Positions 33,553 through 45,866 of a stretch of DNA of 64,000 nucleotides are shown here, piece after piece (the first letter of the stretch is position 1; each line of letters starts with the position of its first letter). Under the pieces are notes generated by a model, which made no database searches, was not told the origin of the DNA, and was given only the letters and a program-made list of their open reading frames with translations. Source of the stretch: Beta vulgaris subsp. vulgaris (lineage: Eukaryota > Streptophyta > Magnoliopsida > Caryophyllales > Amaranthaceae); assembly GCF_026745355.1 (NCBI RefSeq), contig NC_079206.1, positions 10,006,031-10,070,030 on the forward strand, written 5' to 3'. The position numbers and the translations under genes were made by a program.

Positions 33553-35310
33553 AACTTATTGAGGAAGCACCATCCAATAGACATTTGCAAGTGTTTTGTT
33601 TTGTTCATATTCTTGCGCCGAATGGCCTATCTACTTACCGGAAACATGTTGGGAGCCTTCGATTTCCATGCTATAGGGCTAACGCTTGTCGTCCTTCTGA
33701 AAGGTCCTCTTCTACGGCTCAAGGTTCAAGCTAACAGTTGGGTCATCAGAATAATCTTAAGTGCCAAGAAGTATTTCCAAAATCTTACTAGCTCACTCTC
33801 ATCTCAAGTTCTAAGACTGCAATTGACTGCTTGAACCATAGCCTCCTCACGTGTCAGCAAACAAGTCGGGTGCTCTCCCTCTTCCCTCCCAAACAAAGTC
33901 ATTCATCAATTGAAGGCATAGATTCTTTTCACCCCGCCCTAATAAAGCTTCTCTTAGGATAAGTCATCGCGTCACTACGGCAAGAGTGAGTCTTACAGTC
34001 CTGATCTTACGTAGCTCCTACGAGTTAGGTTTCAAACCCATCAAGAAAAAAAAAACCGACAAGTATACATTTCCCTGTCGTTCCTTTCCTTCGTCAAAAA
34101 CTTAGTCCAAAATCAGGCTTCACGTTAGCTATTAATAGGTTGCCCTCCCGCCCCCCTGAGGTGCCTTTATTTAGATTCTTTTTTGAATTCTTTATCCAAT
34201 GGAGAATCTAAATAAAAAAATCAGTAAGAACTAGCACTAAACTTCTTGAGCCTATTTTGTTTGATTGATCTATCCACCGCGAGAGTCCCCCAGTACCATC
34301 CGACTTCTAGAGCCGTTAATGACTGTCGTACCCCAGAGACAGGTTCAATCGTCTGACACGGGTTTTTGTGTCAACCAATTCAATGGAGGGATGAACTGAC
34401 CCTTACTGGATGATGTTCATTTCGTAGCTTGATAGAGAATGGGTAAGTATTTCTTCCGATCTTTGACTCCATGGGCGGGTTTTCTTAATTTAATGTTATA
34501 ATTTTTTTTCTTTCGTCGAGCCCTAAACTTGTGGTCCTCCTTTGAGTGTGGGTGCAATTCTTGCTCCTCTTGAAGATCCTTGATCGGTAGTAAGGCATTG
34601 GAAAGAAAACAACCCTTTAAACTTGGTTCAAGTCATGATTGGAAAGAGAGAATGTATAAGTATGATTAGAAGAGTAAGAAGGAAAAACTTATCGACATCT
34701 CCTTACGGTGATTCAATAGCTGCTGGATTGTGAACAAGAGCTGACGACACGATCGTACGAGATCACAATTCACTCAACATGACCATCCTGTGTGGCCGGA
34801 AAAATCCCAATAGAAAAGACCAATACCTATCCTGCAAGAGATAGCCGCTCAATATTTATAAAGCGGGCCCGATTAGTCAGTTGTCCTACTGGTATTTTAC
34901 CTGAAACCTATTTCCGCGGGGGGCTGAATCATAAACGAGTAGGGTGACAGATCGAGATAGAGCCCCAGTGGGCCCTACTTCAACTTGTCCCCAGACAGTC
35001 AGCTCCACGACCCCCACATGACTAATTTTTTCTTATGAAAATTCACAATTCGGATCTTGATCTTTGCACACCCCTAATTATGTTAGCGAGAAAAGTATGA
35101 GATCAGATACAAATGAACGTGTGCTTTTATTCTCATACACCTAGTTTGAGACCAATAATCAATTAGTCCCCCTGCAGCCCTAAGGGAGGGAAGACAGACA
35201 TAATCGTTGTTGGATTGGCTTTACTTCTTTTTTACGTTTGACTCGTGTGGATCCATCTTTTCTTGGAGCGCACAAGGTATGGTTATTGTTTAGTCATTAA
35301 AAGGGCGGAC

Positions 35311-35824
35311 AATTGTGGATGGTTTATAAGTTCAGTGTCATGTACACTACTTTTTATTTGATGGGCCTGGTCCAAATTTCTATCTTGTAACTTGCTTTGT
35401 TGCAAACCACTTATTGTCATCAATCAACCAGGATAGAATATTACCCACATACACTAAAACGATTTCATCCCAAACAGGTCTTGTGATAGTAATAGTTGCT
35501 ATCAAAACTAGCTCCAAATGCTATGAAATCTTAAATTTCTATGAACATTACCCAAACTTCTTTAAAACCGCTAAACAGTATCGTATAAACGAAACCACAA
35601 ATTCTTATGTGTAACTGTCACACCATAACTTATGGTATAAGAATCTAAAAACCACAACTTTTTTTGTAAAAAACTCAAATGTCATGAAATAAATGGCAAA
35701 ATGACATCAAATATATGTCATTATTTGTATTGTTCATGTCATTTTTGTTGGAATTCGTCTCATTATGTATGTGTGAGCTTTTATTACACAATACGTTATG
35801 ATATAACATATTATACCCAAGACG
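35311..35824. other. Intergenic, no recognised feature
   Basis: AT-rich sequence returns after the organelle-like segment. No gene or element recognised. Confidence 0.4.
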
Positions 35825-35975
35825 CACCAAGCATGGCTTGGTCAAGTGGTAAAGATTTGACCTCATGACTCTAAGGTCATGGGATCAAATCCCACTAGAA
35901 GCTCTTAGGGCCTAGGGGTGAGGTTTCTCTTACCATTCTCAATAAGTTATCGATTAGATAGCTAAAACACAAATA
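35825..35975 (+). mobile_element. tRNA-derived SINE
   Basis: The head reads GCATGGCTTGGTCAAGTGGT (A box) and GGGATCAAATCCCACTAG (B box GATCAAATCC), 34 bp apart, in the spacing of a tRNA. It is followed by a tRNA-unrelated body (GAAGCTCTTAGGGCCTAGGG, GTGAGGTTTCTCTTACC). This is the usual plan of plant SINEs. The tail and target duplication are not clear. Confidence 0.75.
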
Positions 35976-36246
35976 CACAATTATTATTTGTAGAATGTAT
36001 TTTGGTAATAATTACAAGTTACAAATACATTGCATGAAATAATAAAAGGAAGCAAAGAGACAGTCAATATATATGTATGTGTATAAAAGGAGGTTTGGTA
36101 CAACAATATGGGCAACCGAGAAATTTTAGGCGAGTAATTATGTGTTGAACTAGTCATAGGACGTCTGATTATAGGAGTACAATTTTTCACAAGAATGTAA
36201 ATGCTAGTAATGATTTATTCTTTTCCTTCCTAAAATTGGAATTGGC

Positions 36247-36256
36247 ATATAAATTA
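36247..36256 (+). promoter_or_regulatory. Putative TATA box of the PMT gene
   Basis: CATATAAATTAG lies about 1.1 kb before the PMT start codon. A donor-like GGAG|GTATGT at 36573 and an acceptor-like TTTCAG at 37283-37288 would define a 716-bp intron in the 5' leader, which would make this distant box reasonable. Inference only. Confidence 0.35.
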
Positions 36257-37393
36257 GAGAAGGAGCGTTAAACACTACCCTTCTTTTTCTGCCTACTTAA
36301 AAACACTACATTTCCAATGTTTCCTCCTTTCTATTCTCTCATTATAGTTTTTGCACATTAATCACTCTTTTTTCTTTTTGCCATTTCATCTCTCTGCTAA
36401 TATCCTTAATTTTGTTTTTTCAGAAATTTTTAATTCTTAGATGGAAAATTTATATATCGGATATATTACAAGTTTCATTTTTACTTCTAGCATTCTCTTT
36501 GTACTTAAAACAATAGTAACATTCTGAAACAAAATGTATTAACATAGGGAGTGAATTTTTCGGAGTTTGGAGGTATGTTAGTGTTTCAATCCCTTTTTGT
36601 TGAGTATATATTCATTGATTGATATCCATACAATTAATTATTTAGCTTTGATTTTGAATTAGCTACCGTACATTTTTTTTTTTGTCTAACAATTAGATTG
36701 AGAAAAGTAATTTAATACCAATAGAAGTTGTTACATGGGAAGATATAAATCTCTTCATGAATATTTGAAATAAAAAAATTCATTATGAATAAATGCGAGA
36801 AAAGGGGAACAAAGACAAATTTCATGAACTATTAGGACGAACTTTGTCCAGTTCTCTTAGAAAGAAATATAAATTATTATGAATTGGTCCCAAAAGACGT
36901 TTTGCAAAGGTTCGATTTTTGTTAGGAGATGGTGGAAGATTAATGGGTATAGTTAGTTAGGATCCTAATAGTATGACATTTCAGTATTTTACATAACCAA
37001 AAAATTTCTCTAATAATGTAGTACATAATTCTTTAAGTTCCATAGGTTTGATCTTGTAGAATCTAACGACCCATTTTCTCATTGAGCGAAAGGTACGAAA
37101 TAAATCCGATTGATTTTTCGATCAAAGGTATAGTTTAGATATGTTCTATCTTTCTAGAATAAAACACGCTTTATGACCATCCCCATGTAACATCTTACAA
37201 AAAATAATCATTTGTGTGATTTCTCTCCTTGTCATTCTTTATAATTCTTGAATTGAAGCAAAAAATACAACCCATGCATTTGTTTCAGGAGTCAGGACAA
37301 TGCAGAAGACTTTTGAAATGTATTGATCACTTCTTAGAAATATACTTAAACTCAAGAATTATTATACTTCAAGGCAATCAATCATATAAAAAA

Positions 37394-37640
37394 ATGGCAA
37401 GGGAGCATCCAGGAGGATCTCCGAAACCTTACCATTACACAGAAGCAAAAAGAAAGCGCCTCACTTACATATTTGGTGTAAGTGCACTTTGTGTTCTGTT
37501 CTACATCCTTGGCGCTTGGCAAGGCAAACCACCCGCCATTGCCAACAAATTTCAACAACCAATAACCAACAACAACATCGACTGCACTAATACTGCATCG
37601 CCTGAAGCATCAAAGCTCGGAAACATCAACAACAACAACG

Positions 37641-37683
<43 letters not shown>

Positions 37684-40554
37684 CCCGACTCCAGGAACAG
37701 CTAGCTTAGACTTTGAAAGTCATCATAAGTTAGAAATGAATGAAACTGATGAAATAGCTGTGAAAGAGTTTCCTCCATGTGATATGTCTTACAGTGAGTA
37801 TACACCTTGCCAAGATCCTAGGAGAGGCAGAAAATTTGATCGTAACATGTTGAAGTATAGAGAACGGCATTGTCCTAGTAAAGAAGAGATGATGCAATGT
37901 CTTATACCGCCTCCTCCAAAGTATAAGACTCCATTTAAGTGGCCTCAAAGTAGAGATTATGCTTGGTATGATAACATTCCACATAAAGAACTTAGTATTG
38001 AGAAAGCTATACAAAATTGGATCCAAGTTGAAGGTGATCGTTTTCGGTTTCCTGGAGGAGGTACCATGTTTCCTCGTGGCGCGGATGCTTATATTGATGA
38101 TATTAATGCTCTTATTCCTCTTACTGATGGAAATATTCGAACTGCCATTGATACTGGTTGTGGGGTATGTTTTCTTCTTCATATAATCAAACTTAATTCA
38201 CCTATGTTTTTAATTAGAACTTCTCTTTGGTTTATATATGCAACATTTTTTGGATGTTAAATTTTGTCAAAAAGAAGGAACTCTAATCTCACTACATCAA
38301 TCTACAACACAAAAACATTCAAGAAATGGTTCTTATGTCATCTTTTAACCACATCATTCCCACTTCATTAAACAATTTTACACTATATATGCTACAGAAG
38401 AACAGTTTGAATCATTTATTTGTTGGATGATTAATTGAAGGTTGCTAGTTGGGGGGCTTACTTATTAAAGAGAGACATCATTGCTATGTCTTTTGCACCA
38501 CGAGACACGCATGAAGCCCAAGTGCAGTTTGCATTAGAGCGCGGAGTTCCTGCTATGATTGGCATCATGGCTTCCCAGAGGCTTCCTTATCCTGCTAGAG
38601 CTTTCGACATGGCTCACTGTTCCCGCTGCTTAATACCCTGGCAGAAGTATGGTACGTTTTCTCTTTAATCCATCGACAAATGTATTTTTTCCGTGTTTTA
38701 TTAGTTGCAACATGAACATGTAATGAAAAGAACATGTATTAGGAGATCCCTTATTATCCAACTGTTACTATTTTCGTAAATGTGACAGCTTTTCCTAACA
38801 TCCAAATATAGTATTTGTGACTATTAATTATGAACAGAATGAATAATTGAGCTACTTATTGTACTTTGATCAATGTAGACGGATTATATCTAATGGAAGT
38901 GGATAGAATTTTAAGACCTGGTGGTTATTGGATTCTTTCTGGACCTCCTATTCGCTGGAAAAAGTACTGGAGAGGTTGGGAAAGAACTCAGGAAGATCTA
39001 AACCAAGAACAAGATTCGATTGAGGATGTTGTGAAGCGATTGTGCTGGAAAAAAATCATTGAACAAGGTGATCTCTCCATTTGGCAGAAACCCATAAATC
39101 ACATTGAATGTATCAAGAGCAAGAAAACTTATCCTACCCCACATATTTGCAAATCAGACAATTCAGATGCTGCTTGGTACTTCTTTTACTCTGAATTTCA
39201 ATTTCTCTTTGATCTTATCATTCTTTCTCTTTAAGATTCTGTTTGGTTGGACGGACAACATTTTCAATCCTTGGCTATTGTATTGTCCACCACTGGGAAA
39301 AAAAATGTTGACTCTTTACAAATCAAAGGAAGTAAATTACTTTCCAGGAAAATGTTTTCTGTCAATCAAACACTCTGTAAGTTGTTCTAATCCCTTTGTT
39401 CCTGGATGTGAAAAAGGTACAAAGATATAGAGGCTTGCATAGCCCCATTGCCTGAAGTAAGTAACTCAGATGAAGTAGCAGGTGGAGCTCTCGAGAAATG
39501 GCCTGAGCGCGCGTTATCTGTTCCTCCTCGAATAAGCAGCAATTCTGTGCCAGGAATTTCTACAGAAAAATTCAGAGAGGACAATGATTTATGGAAAGAT
39601 AGAATTGCATATTATAAGAAGATTGTTCCTCCTTTACCTAAAGGACGTTATCGAAATGTGATGGATATGAATGCATACTTGGGTGGTTTTGCTGCAGCTA
39701 TGATTAAGTATCCTGTTTGGGTTATGAATGTGGTTCCTGCCAATTCAAATCCAGATACTCTGGGTGTGGTTTATGAGCGCGGTTTCATTGGAGTATACCA
39801 TGACTGGTGTGAAGCATTCTCTTCATATCCAAGAACATATGATCTTATTCATGCTGGTGGTGTTTTCAGCATCTACCAAGATAGGTAATTCATTACTAAC
39901 TAGTTACTACTACTAGCAAACTCTTCACATTTCCATGTAGTAGTCAGTTTGATTGAACATACATAGGGGTGCACAGAAGTCTAGCTAGCTCGTGAACTAT
40001 TCGAGTCAAGCTCGAAATGTTCATGGGACATCAGCTCGAGAACCTTGTGAAATTGTTAGTAAAAGATAGCAAACAGTTAGCTCAAAACTTAGTGAAGAGT
40101 GAATTCAAAGCTTGGAAACTGCTACATACTCAACTCAAACTTGAATGCAAGTGTCATGAGCCAAGTTACACCACCCAACTTCAGGCTTGGTTCAGCTCGT
40201 TAACACCCCTAGTCATTACACAAAAATTGCATTGCAAGAAGACTAAATTTTCAATACAGATTCAATTTTATGTCAACTAAACAAGCACGTCGTGATCCTA
40301 TTTGACTAAGTATTCATCTTTGCAGGTGTGACATTACCAACATTTTGCTGGAGATGGATAGATTGCTTAGGCCAGAAGGAACAGTAATATTCCGAGACAC
40401 AGTGGAAGTTCTGGTGAAGATTCAAGCTATCACAAACAGAATGAAGTGGAAAAGCCATATTTCAGATCATGAAAATGGCCCCTTCAACCCAGAGAAAATT
40501 TTGGTTGCTGTTAAAACATACTGGACAGGAGGAGACGCGCCAGAGAAGAGCTAA
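37394..40554 (+). CDS. PMT/QUA2-family Golgi methyltransferase, 5 exons
   Basis: Exons are 37394-38164, 38441-38651, 38879-39176, 39417-39884 and 40326-40554; 1977 bp, 658 aa, all GT-AG and in frame. The family methylates cell-wall polysaccharides (pectin) in the Golgi lumen; the exact substrate is not deducible. The protein is type II: a basic N-terminus (AEAKRKR), one anchor ([20 protein letters not shown], residues about 24-43), a stem with an Asn tract, then two methyltransferase halves. Landmarks are [18 protein letters not shown], the SAM motif [15 protein letters not shown] across intron 1, [45 protein letters not shown] and the end [11 protein letters not shown]...[10 protein letters not shown]. 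The tract makes it slightly longer than usual (about 600-640). The ATG is followed directly by the conserved basic-plus-anchor layout. Confidence 0.96.
37626..37682 (+). repeat. (AAC)n coding microsatellite in PMT
   Basis: A run of AAC codons, broken once by GAC, encodes about 20 residues of Asn (with one Asp) in the stem between membrane anchor and catalytic domain. It is likely to vary in length between accessions. Confidence 0.95.
39965..40210. mobile_element. hAT-like MITE in PMT intron 4
   Basis: AGGGGTGCACAGAAG at the left and GTTAACACCCCT at the right form a short inverted pair. The interior has CAGCTCG/CGAGCT words in both orientations. No clean target duplication. It accounts for most of this 441-bp intron. 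Confidence 0.45.
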
Positions 40555-41036
40555 TATTAGTTCATAAACAAATTTTCATGTTGTGGTTATTGGTTTTAAA
40601 TGGACAATATAATCAGAAAGAACTTAGGCTTACTGTTTTCTTTTGCATTCTCTTTATCTTATTATCCCGTAAGTTATTTTCAAATACGAAAGTCGAGTAT
40701 AGATGAGAAGAATTATATAACAATGTTAATGTTTAGATGAAAAATTTACTAAAATTTAGACTTCAACATTCATGCAAATTCAATTAAAATTTTGTAATAC
40801 ACTAATACATGCATATATCACACGGTACTATACTAGTTAATAAAATAAACAAAGAAAAAGATCGTCAAAGCATTATAATGCTCCAATAAACAACGGACTT
40901 TATTTATTTATTTATTTTTATTATTGCTGAAGGATGTTATTTTCCTTAGTGATCAACATTACAAACTAATCTCTATATACAGAAGATTACAATTAAGAAG
41001 TAAGGCTAGAATCAAGACATTCATAGTCCAATCCTT
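40555..41036. other. Intergenic / PMT 3' flank
   Basis: AT-rich sequence after the PMT stop; AATAAA-like words at 40840 and 40885. No gene recognised. Confidence 0.4.
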
Positions 41037-41745
41037 ATGATCCTCCATGTCCTCAAGGCATTCATAGGAGCACCGAGCACCCCTCACCTTCCGTTAAATC
41101 TTAAACATGTCCTCCATGCCCCAAAATTAATTAAGAATTTAGTATCTGTTCGAAAATTCACTTTTGATAATTCTGTCACTGTGAAATTTGATCCTTTTGG
41201 GTTTTCTGTGAAGGATTTTCTGACGGGGAGGCTAATAATGAGATGTGAGAGTCAAGGGGCGTTATATCTCATCACCAACACCGTCAAAAATCAAGCCCAT
41301 TCCCAATCTACATTTGCTGCTCTTGCACCATCTTTATGGCATGATCGACTGGGTCATCTGGGTTCTCCTTTCTTGGATTCTCTTAGGCAAAATAAACTCA
41401 TTAAGTGTACTAAACTTAGTGATTCTAGTTTATGTTATTCTTGTCCTCTTGGAAAACATGTTAAATTGCCATTTGTTGCTTCTATTTCAACTACTATAAA
41501 TCTATAATGCCCTTTGATATTGTTCATTGTGATCTTTAGACTTCTCCAGTTTTGAGCTCTATGGGCCATTGTTACTATCTTGTAGTGTTGCATGATTTTA
41601 CGAATTATTTGTGGACTTTTCCTTTGTCTAACGCAAGTGTTTTCCACTAACCTACATTTTCGTTCTCATATCCGCACTCAATTTGAAGAATGTTATGATT
41701 CGAACAGATACTAAATTTTTAACTAGTTTTGAGAATGGAGGACAT
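41037..41745 (+). pseudogene. copia pre-integrase/integrase fragment
   Basis: The frame 41037-41507 carries LKHVLHAPKLIKNLVSVRKF (end of protease region) and the pre-integrase zinc finger SLWHDRLGHLGSPFLDSL...CYSCPLGKHVKLPF. Beyond a stop it goes on as FDIVHCDL...SSMGHCYYLVVLHDFTNYLWTFPL, the start of the integrase core. Both flanks are truncated, with several stops after 41507. This is a dead fragment unrelated in strand to the next element. Confidence 0.88.
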
Positions 41746-41917
41746 GGATCGGTGGATACGTTTGGATAAGAATCGGTCCTTTCCTTATTTTTTTCCAGCA
41801 TTCATAGCCCGATCCTTGGATGTAAATCCTTATCCTTGCCTTCCACCATCCGTAGTCTTTTCCGTTGAAAATTGGACACTTTGTGTGTGTATCTTGAGAG
41901 TCATCTTGCATGTCCAT
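41723..41917 (-). pseudogene. Sirevirus-like copia gag N-terminus
   Basis: KCPIFNGKDYGWWKARIRIY followed by IQGSGYECWKKIRKGP is the N-terminal signature of Sirevirus-type copia gag. The ATG at 41917 lies 40 nt after the primer site at 41958-41969. The frame is cut off by the neighbouring plus-strand copia fragment at about 41745. Confidence 0.82.
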
Positions 41918-41957
41918 GACTTCTATTCTCTAGGAATGAACCTTTCGAGAATAGCCT

Positions 41958-41969
41958 GCTTTGATACCA
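41958..41969 (-). other. tRNA-Met primer binding site
   Basis: TGGTATCAAAGC on the minus strand, two bases after the LTR end (CTTACA), is the usual initiator-Met primer site of plant LTR elements. Confidence 0.8.
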
Positions 41970-41971
41970 CT

Positions 41972-42945
41972 TGTAAGAGTACAAGGTGACACTCAAGAAG
42001 GGGGAGTTGAATTGAGTGACAAAAACTAATCGCTTTTCGCAAAAACGTTGCTATAGCACTATGCCTAACGTAGTGTTTTTCACTCGAAAATTCTCCGATC
42101 TGAGTTTTTGCGAAAACTAACTTGTAATACAATATGAAATCAATGAATTCAAATAATAAGACACAGGAATTTAACGTGGTTAAATCTCACCTCTGAGATC
42201 TACGTCCACACACACTACTCTTTTATTATTTGAATCTTAAAATACCAAACTCTTGATACAATTTGATCCCCCCCCCCAATTATTAACTCTAGTAGTGATC
42301 CCCAACACTTAACCCTAAGTGTTGCTACTCTCTATAATGTGAGAATCACGGAAAGAAAGATTTCTCAAAAGTGTGCTTCTTATTTAAGCAAATAAAGGGT
42401 TGTTACAATCGTTGTTTAGAAACCTTAACTTACAAGAACTCTGTGATATGGGAATCAGTTTTGAGTTCTCAAAATCTCCGATATTAAATCTGAAAACGTG
42501 AGTTATTAAACTGAGCTTCTATCCCTTTTATAACCTATTTTCTGAACGAAAAACCTTCTCTAAGATATGATTATCTTTTATTCTTAAGACTAAGGCATAA
42601 AACTTTTCTTTCTTAAAACTAACTTTTATCCTTTATAAAAGCTAAATTTTTCTTCAATCCTTATAAGATAAGAATTCTCCAAGTTACAAGTAATCAACTT
42701 TTATCTAAAACTTGATAACCAACTCACTTTCCCTTACCTTTATTGAAACTCCTTTTGTTTTTTCGAAATTATTTTATTAAACGTTTTCCTTTAAATCAAT
42801 TTTTACAAAATCCTTTTTCCTTTTTCAAATCGGTTTTTTATAAAATCTTTTTAAATCGGATTTTATAAAATCCTTTTTAAGAAATTTTTCTTTAATATCT
42901 TAATTTCGGAACTAAGATTCTTTTTTTATATAGATATATTATATG
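41972..42945 (-). repeat. Sirevirus-like 5' LTR, truncated
   Basis: The plus-strand sequence starts TGTAAGAGTACAAGG beside the primer site and continues to the junction with gypsy LTR sequence at about 42946. Its outer end is missing, presumably removed or displaced by the gypsy element. Confidence 0.6.
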
Positions 42946-43478
42946 CCACCTTCTGATGGGGGATAAATATCCTCGGTGGCTTTGCCTTCTGTTACGATGT
43001 CTGGCATTATATGCCACCTTCTGATGGGGGATGAATATCCTCGGTGGCTTTGCCTTCTGTTATGATCTATGATGTTATATGTCACCTTCTGACGGGGGAT
43101 GAATATCCTCGGTGGTCATGCCTTCTCTGTACTCGCCAAAGTAACCAAAGGAAGTTTTCTGATAATGAAATGTGATAATGGAGATAATATGAACGGAAAT
43201 GACTTTTAAATTCCTGATTAGAAGTGTATGTTTACGAAATGATTTTTACTATATTCTCTTCTCCCTGTTTGCAAATAAAATGAATTGAAATGAATTTACG
43301 TTGTTAGAGTAGTATGTTACTGAGCCTCGGCTCATGACGTTTTGTTTTTCTGTTTTAGGTATGCATACGAAGATGGGATGACGTAGCAGTGAGGATTAAA
43401 TTACTTTAATGCGACTATGACGGTTATGAAATACAAGTTTATGATCACTAGATTACGTAGCATCAGCTATGCTTAAGC

Positions 43479-43540
<62 letters not shown>

Positions 43541-43662
43541 CCTTGTGCTTTCCTGTGTGGAGAGTACGGCAGTGACGCACCGACTAAGCTAGGAAGGTCT
43601 TCCGCTGCTAATCTTTGTAATTAATTAACCTAATAGTGAAGCTTAGAAGTCGGGGCATTACA
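42946..43662 (+). repeat. Partial 5' LTR of the gypsy element
   Basis: Opens inside a tandem array of 63-66-bp units (TGCCACCTTCTGATGGGGGA...CCTCGGTGGCTTTGCC, three copies). A (TA)n tract lies at 43470-43538, and it ends CGGGGCATTACA. The same array has four units in the 3' LTR at 50631-50875. Confidence 0.9.
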
Positions 43663-43665
43663 GAG

Positions 43666-43678
43666 TGGTATCAGAGCA
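43666..43678 (+). other. Primer binding site of the gypsy element
   Basis: TGGTATCAGAGCA, complementary to the 3' end of initiator tRNA-Met, lies three bases after the 5' LTR. Confidence 0.9.
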
Positions 43679-43949
43679 AAGGTTCTGAGGACCATTAGTG
43701 AAACTCGGGTTTCCATGCCAACGAGTTAGTAGGAAAAAGGAAAGTTAAAAGGAGAAATAGGATATAAAAAGAAATAAAAGAATTAGGTTATAATGTTATA
43801 AAATGGTTTTAAGAAAGAGATCTATATGATTATGAAAATGGTAAATAAAAACGATATGAGCATGAGTGTTAGGAACGGGACGGGAACAATATTTTATATA
43901 TTTACTCTATGATGCTTGTGCATGAACATCTGATGATTTTAAACTCAAT

Positions 43950-45152
43950 ATGTTAGAAATGGCTTTAAGTGAAAGTGATCCCACTAATGGCGCAAACGAC
44001 AACCATGAGCCTGATGTTCTGCTAGATGAAATGAGGGCAAGACTTGACGTTTTACGAAATGACCCCGTATTCGGAGATGCAACGGGAGACGTTGCAAACG
44101 ATAATCCAATGGATTTGATGAGGCTCGTGGTGATGGAACTACTACACGGGAATCGACAAAGGGCCAAGACGGAGCAAGAAGAATGCTCGAATACGTTTAA
44201 AAGATTCTCTACGCATAATTCGCCAACTTATGACGGCAAGCCAGACCCTACCGAATTCGAAGAATGGCTAAACAACATGGATAAGTTATTCGATGTCATT
44301 CAGTGTCCCGAAAAATGGAGAGTTAACTTTGCAGTATTTTATTTGAAAGGGCAAGCTGATCTTTGGTGGAAAACCGCCAAGGGCCTGCAAAGTCAGCCTG
44401 GGTTCGGATGGGACAAACTGAAGGAGGTTATGAGAAGCCAATTCTACCCTCTTTGCAGCTCCAGATGGAATCTAGTTCATCCAACTGAAGCAAAGGAACA
44501 TGTCCGTCCAGAATACGCTGTGAAGTTTAATGAGCTGGCTCGATTTGCTCCCGACCTGGTAACCACCGATCGTCAGAGAATGAATCGTTTGAAGGGGTTT
44601 GAACTTGGAACTTCAAGAAAAGCTTGCTGCACACATGAGTCAATCCTACCAAGAATTGTATGATAGAGCTATCAACGTCGAGCGAAAATGAAGCTTCGAA
44701 AAGAGATATACGAAAATGGTAAAAGGAGAGAAAAACCCCAGGATGGTCGATCCATCAACGATTCCAACAAGAGGCTGAACATGGGATTCTCGGAGAACAA
44801 TCATTATCAAAGACCGTCTCTCCAATGTAATAAGTGCGGTAAGCAAGGGCATTTGGAAAAAGATTGTCGACAAGGGACAGGTCAATGTTTCCGATGCGGT
44901 AAACGAGATCACTTGGTCAGAGATTGTCCCATGCCAGATTCTCGAAACCAAAGCGCAAACCACTACGATCCTAGACGAATTCAAGGAAGCGGACAAATTT
45001 CCGGATATAAGGGCACCACAAGTAACACCAACGTTAACAGAAACCCTGCACGAGGATCTTCGCAAGCTGGAAGAGTATACGTGATGCAATCAACTGGAGC
45101 TGAAAAACATGAAAATAACGATAATGAAACCTTCTCTACTCCCGATGCTTAA
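43950..45152 (+). CDS. gypsy gag with two CCHC zinc knuckles (two small frame changes)
   Basis: The retrotransposon gag core is clear (DGKPDPTEFEEWLNNMDKLF, FYLKGQADLWWKTAKG, KEVMRSQFYPL). It would build the virus-like particle. A one-base shift at about 44608 moves the text to the next frame (LQEKLAAHMSQSYQELYDRA) and a second at about 44685 restores it. The second part ends in two knuckles, CNKCGKQGHLEKDC and CFRCGKRDHLVRDC, and a Ser/Asn-rich tail. An in-frame stop after 45150 ends it without any protease. Whether both shifts are real mutations or assembly errors cannot be told from one copy. Confidence 0.88.
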
Positions 45153-45342
45153 ATCTTTGTGCGCAAATTGACGAACTCATATTATATGACGCTATTGCTA
45201 CGTATAATGATGCTATTAAGTGTAGTTTTAAGACACGTTTATGTGTTAACAATCTAAATAAAATATGAAACTATTTCCGTGAAATGTTGTTACGATTTTT
45301 CTCAAGTTTCGAGGACGAAACTTTTTTCTAAGGGGGTAAGGA
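45153..45342 (+). other. gypsy 3' internal region with polypurine tract
   Basis: Contains CAAGTTTCGAGGACGAAACT, the conserved 3' motif of chromovirus-type gypsy elements, followed by the purine run AAGGGGGTAAGGA immediately before the LTR start TGTAATATCCCG. Noncoding. Confidence 0.85.
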
Positions 45343-45857
45343 TGTAATATCCCGAAAAATTTAAACTTGCTTAAATTAAATAATAATAATTAGTGGCTAA
45401 ATTTTTTTCATTTAATAATTAGTTATAATCGAATTTCGTTATTTTATGTCCAATGGATAATTAGTTCGTTAAAAATATGTATACATTATGTATGGTTAAG
45501 AGTTACAAATAAATAACAAATTAATTACTAAAAAATTCATGACATAAAAAGGAAAAGAAAAAAAAAAAGAAAAGAAAAGAAAAAAGAGAAAAAAAAAAGA
45601 AAAAGGAAAAGAAAAAGAAAAAGAAAAAGAAGAAATTGAAAGAAACAGAAAAACGTTTTCTTCTCCTTCAACCCATTTTAGTTTTCTTTTCTCAAACAAC
45701 CCATCCATAAATTCCTAACTCTTAAATAGATTATTCTTGCTCAATCAAACTCATGTTCATATAAAATTCATTAATCAAACAAAATTATCCAATAATCCAT
45801 TTTTATCCATTCAAATTCATCAAACCAATTGGGCAAAGGTTGAAGCTCAACAATGAC

Positions 45858-45866
45858 TATAAATAG
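45858..45866 (+). promoter_or_regulatory. TATA box of the gypsy LTR
   Basis: TATAAATAG in the first part of the LTR, about 30 bp before the CT-rich leader. It is the likely pol II promoter of the element. Confidence 0.6.

Larger units (their letters stand above)
31440..35310. other. Organelle-like (probably mitochondrial) DNA segment in the nucleus
   Basis: Base composition is visibly more balanced than on either side, with few homopolymers and words such as GTACCCCAGAGACAGGTTC and CCACCGCGAGAGTCCCCCAG. It contains a tRNA-like relic at 32250-32320 and retroelement scraps, as plant mitochondrial spacers do. Two later insertions break it. No complete organelle gene is recognised, so origin is inferred from style and borders are approximate. 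Confidence 0.4.

Noticed and set aside
37730..38182. 150-aa minus-strand frame opposite PMT exon 1
   Set aside because: A shadow of the PMT coding frame with no independent support.
42951..43110. Regular 65-bp repeats that might suggest a CRISPR array or satellite
   Set aside because: The unit is repeated whole without unique spacers, occurs in both LTRs of one gypsy element, and the genome is a plant.
45496..45708. 70-aa Phe/Ser-rich minus-strand frame
   Set aside because: It is the complement of an AAAAG low-complexity tract in the gypsy LTR.
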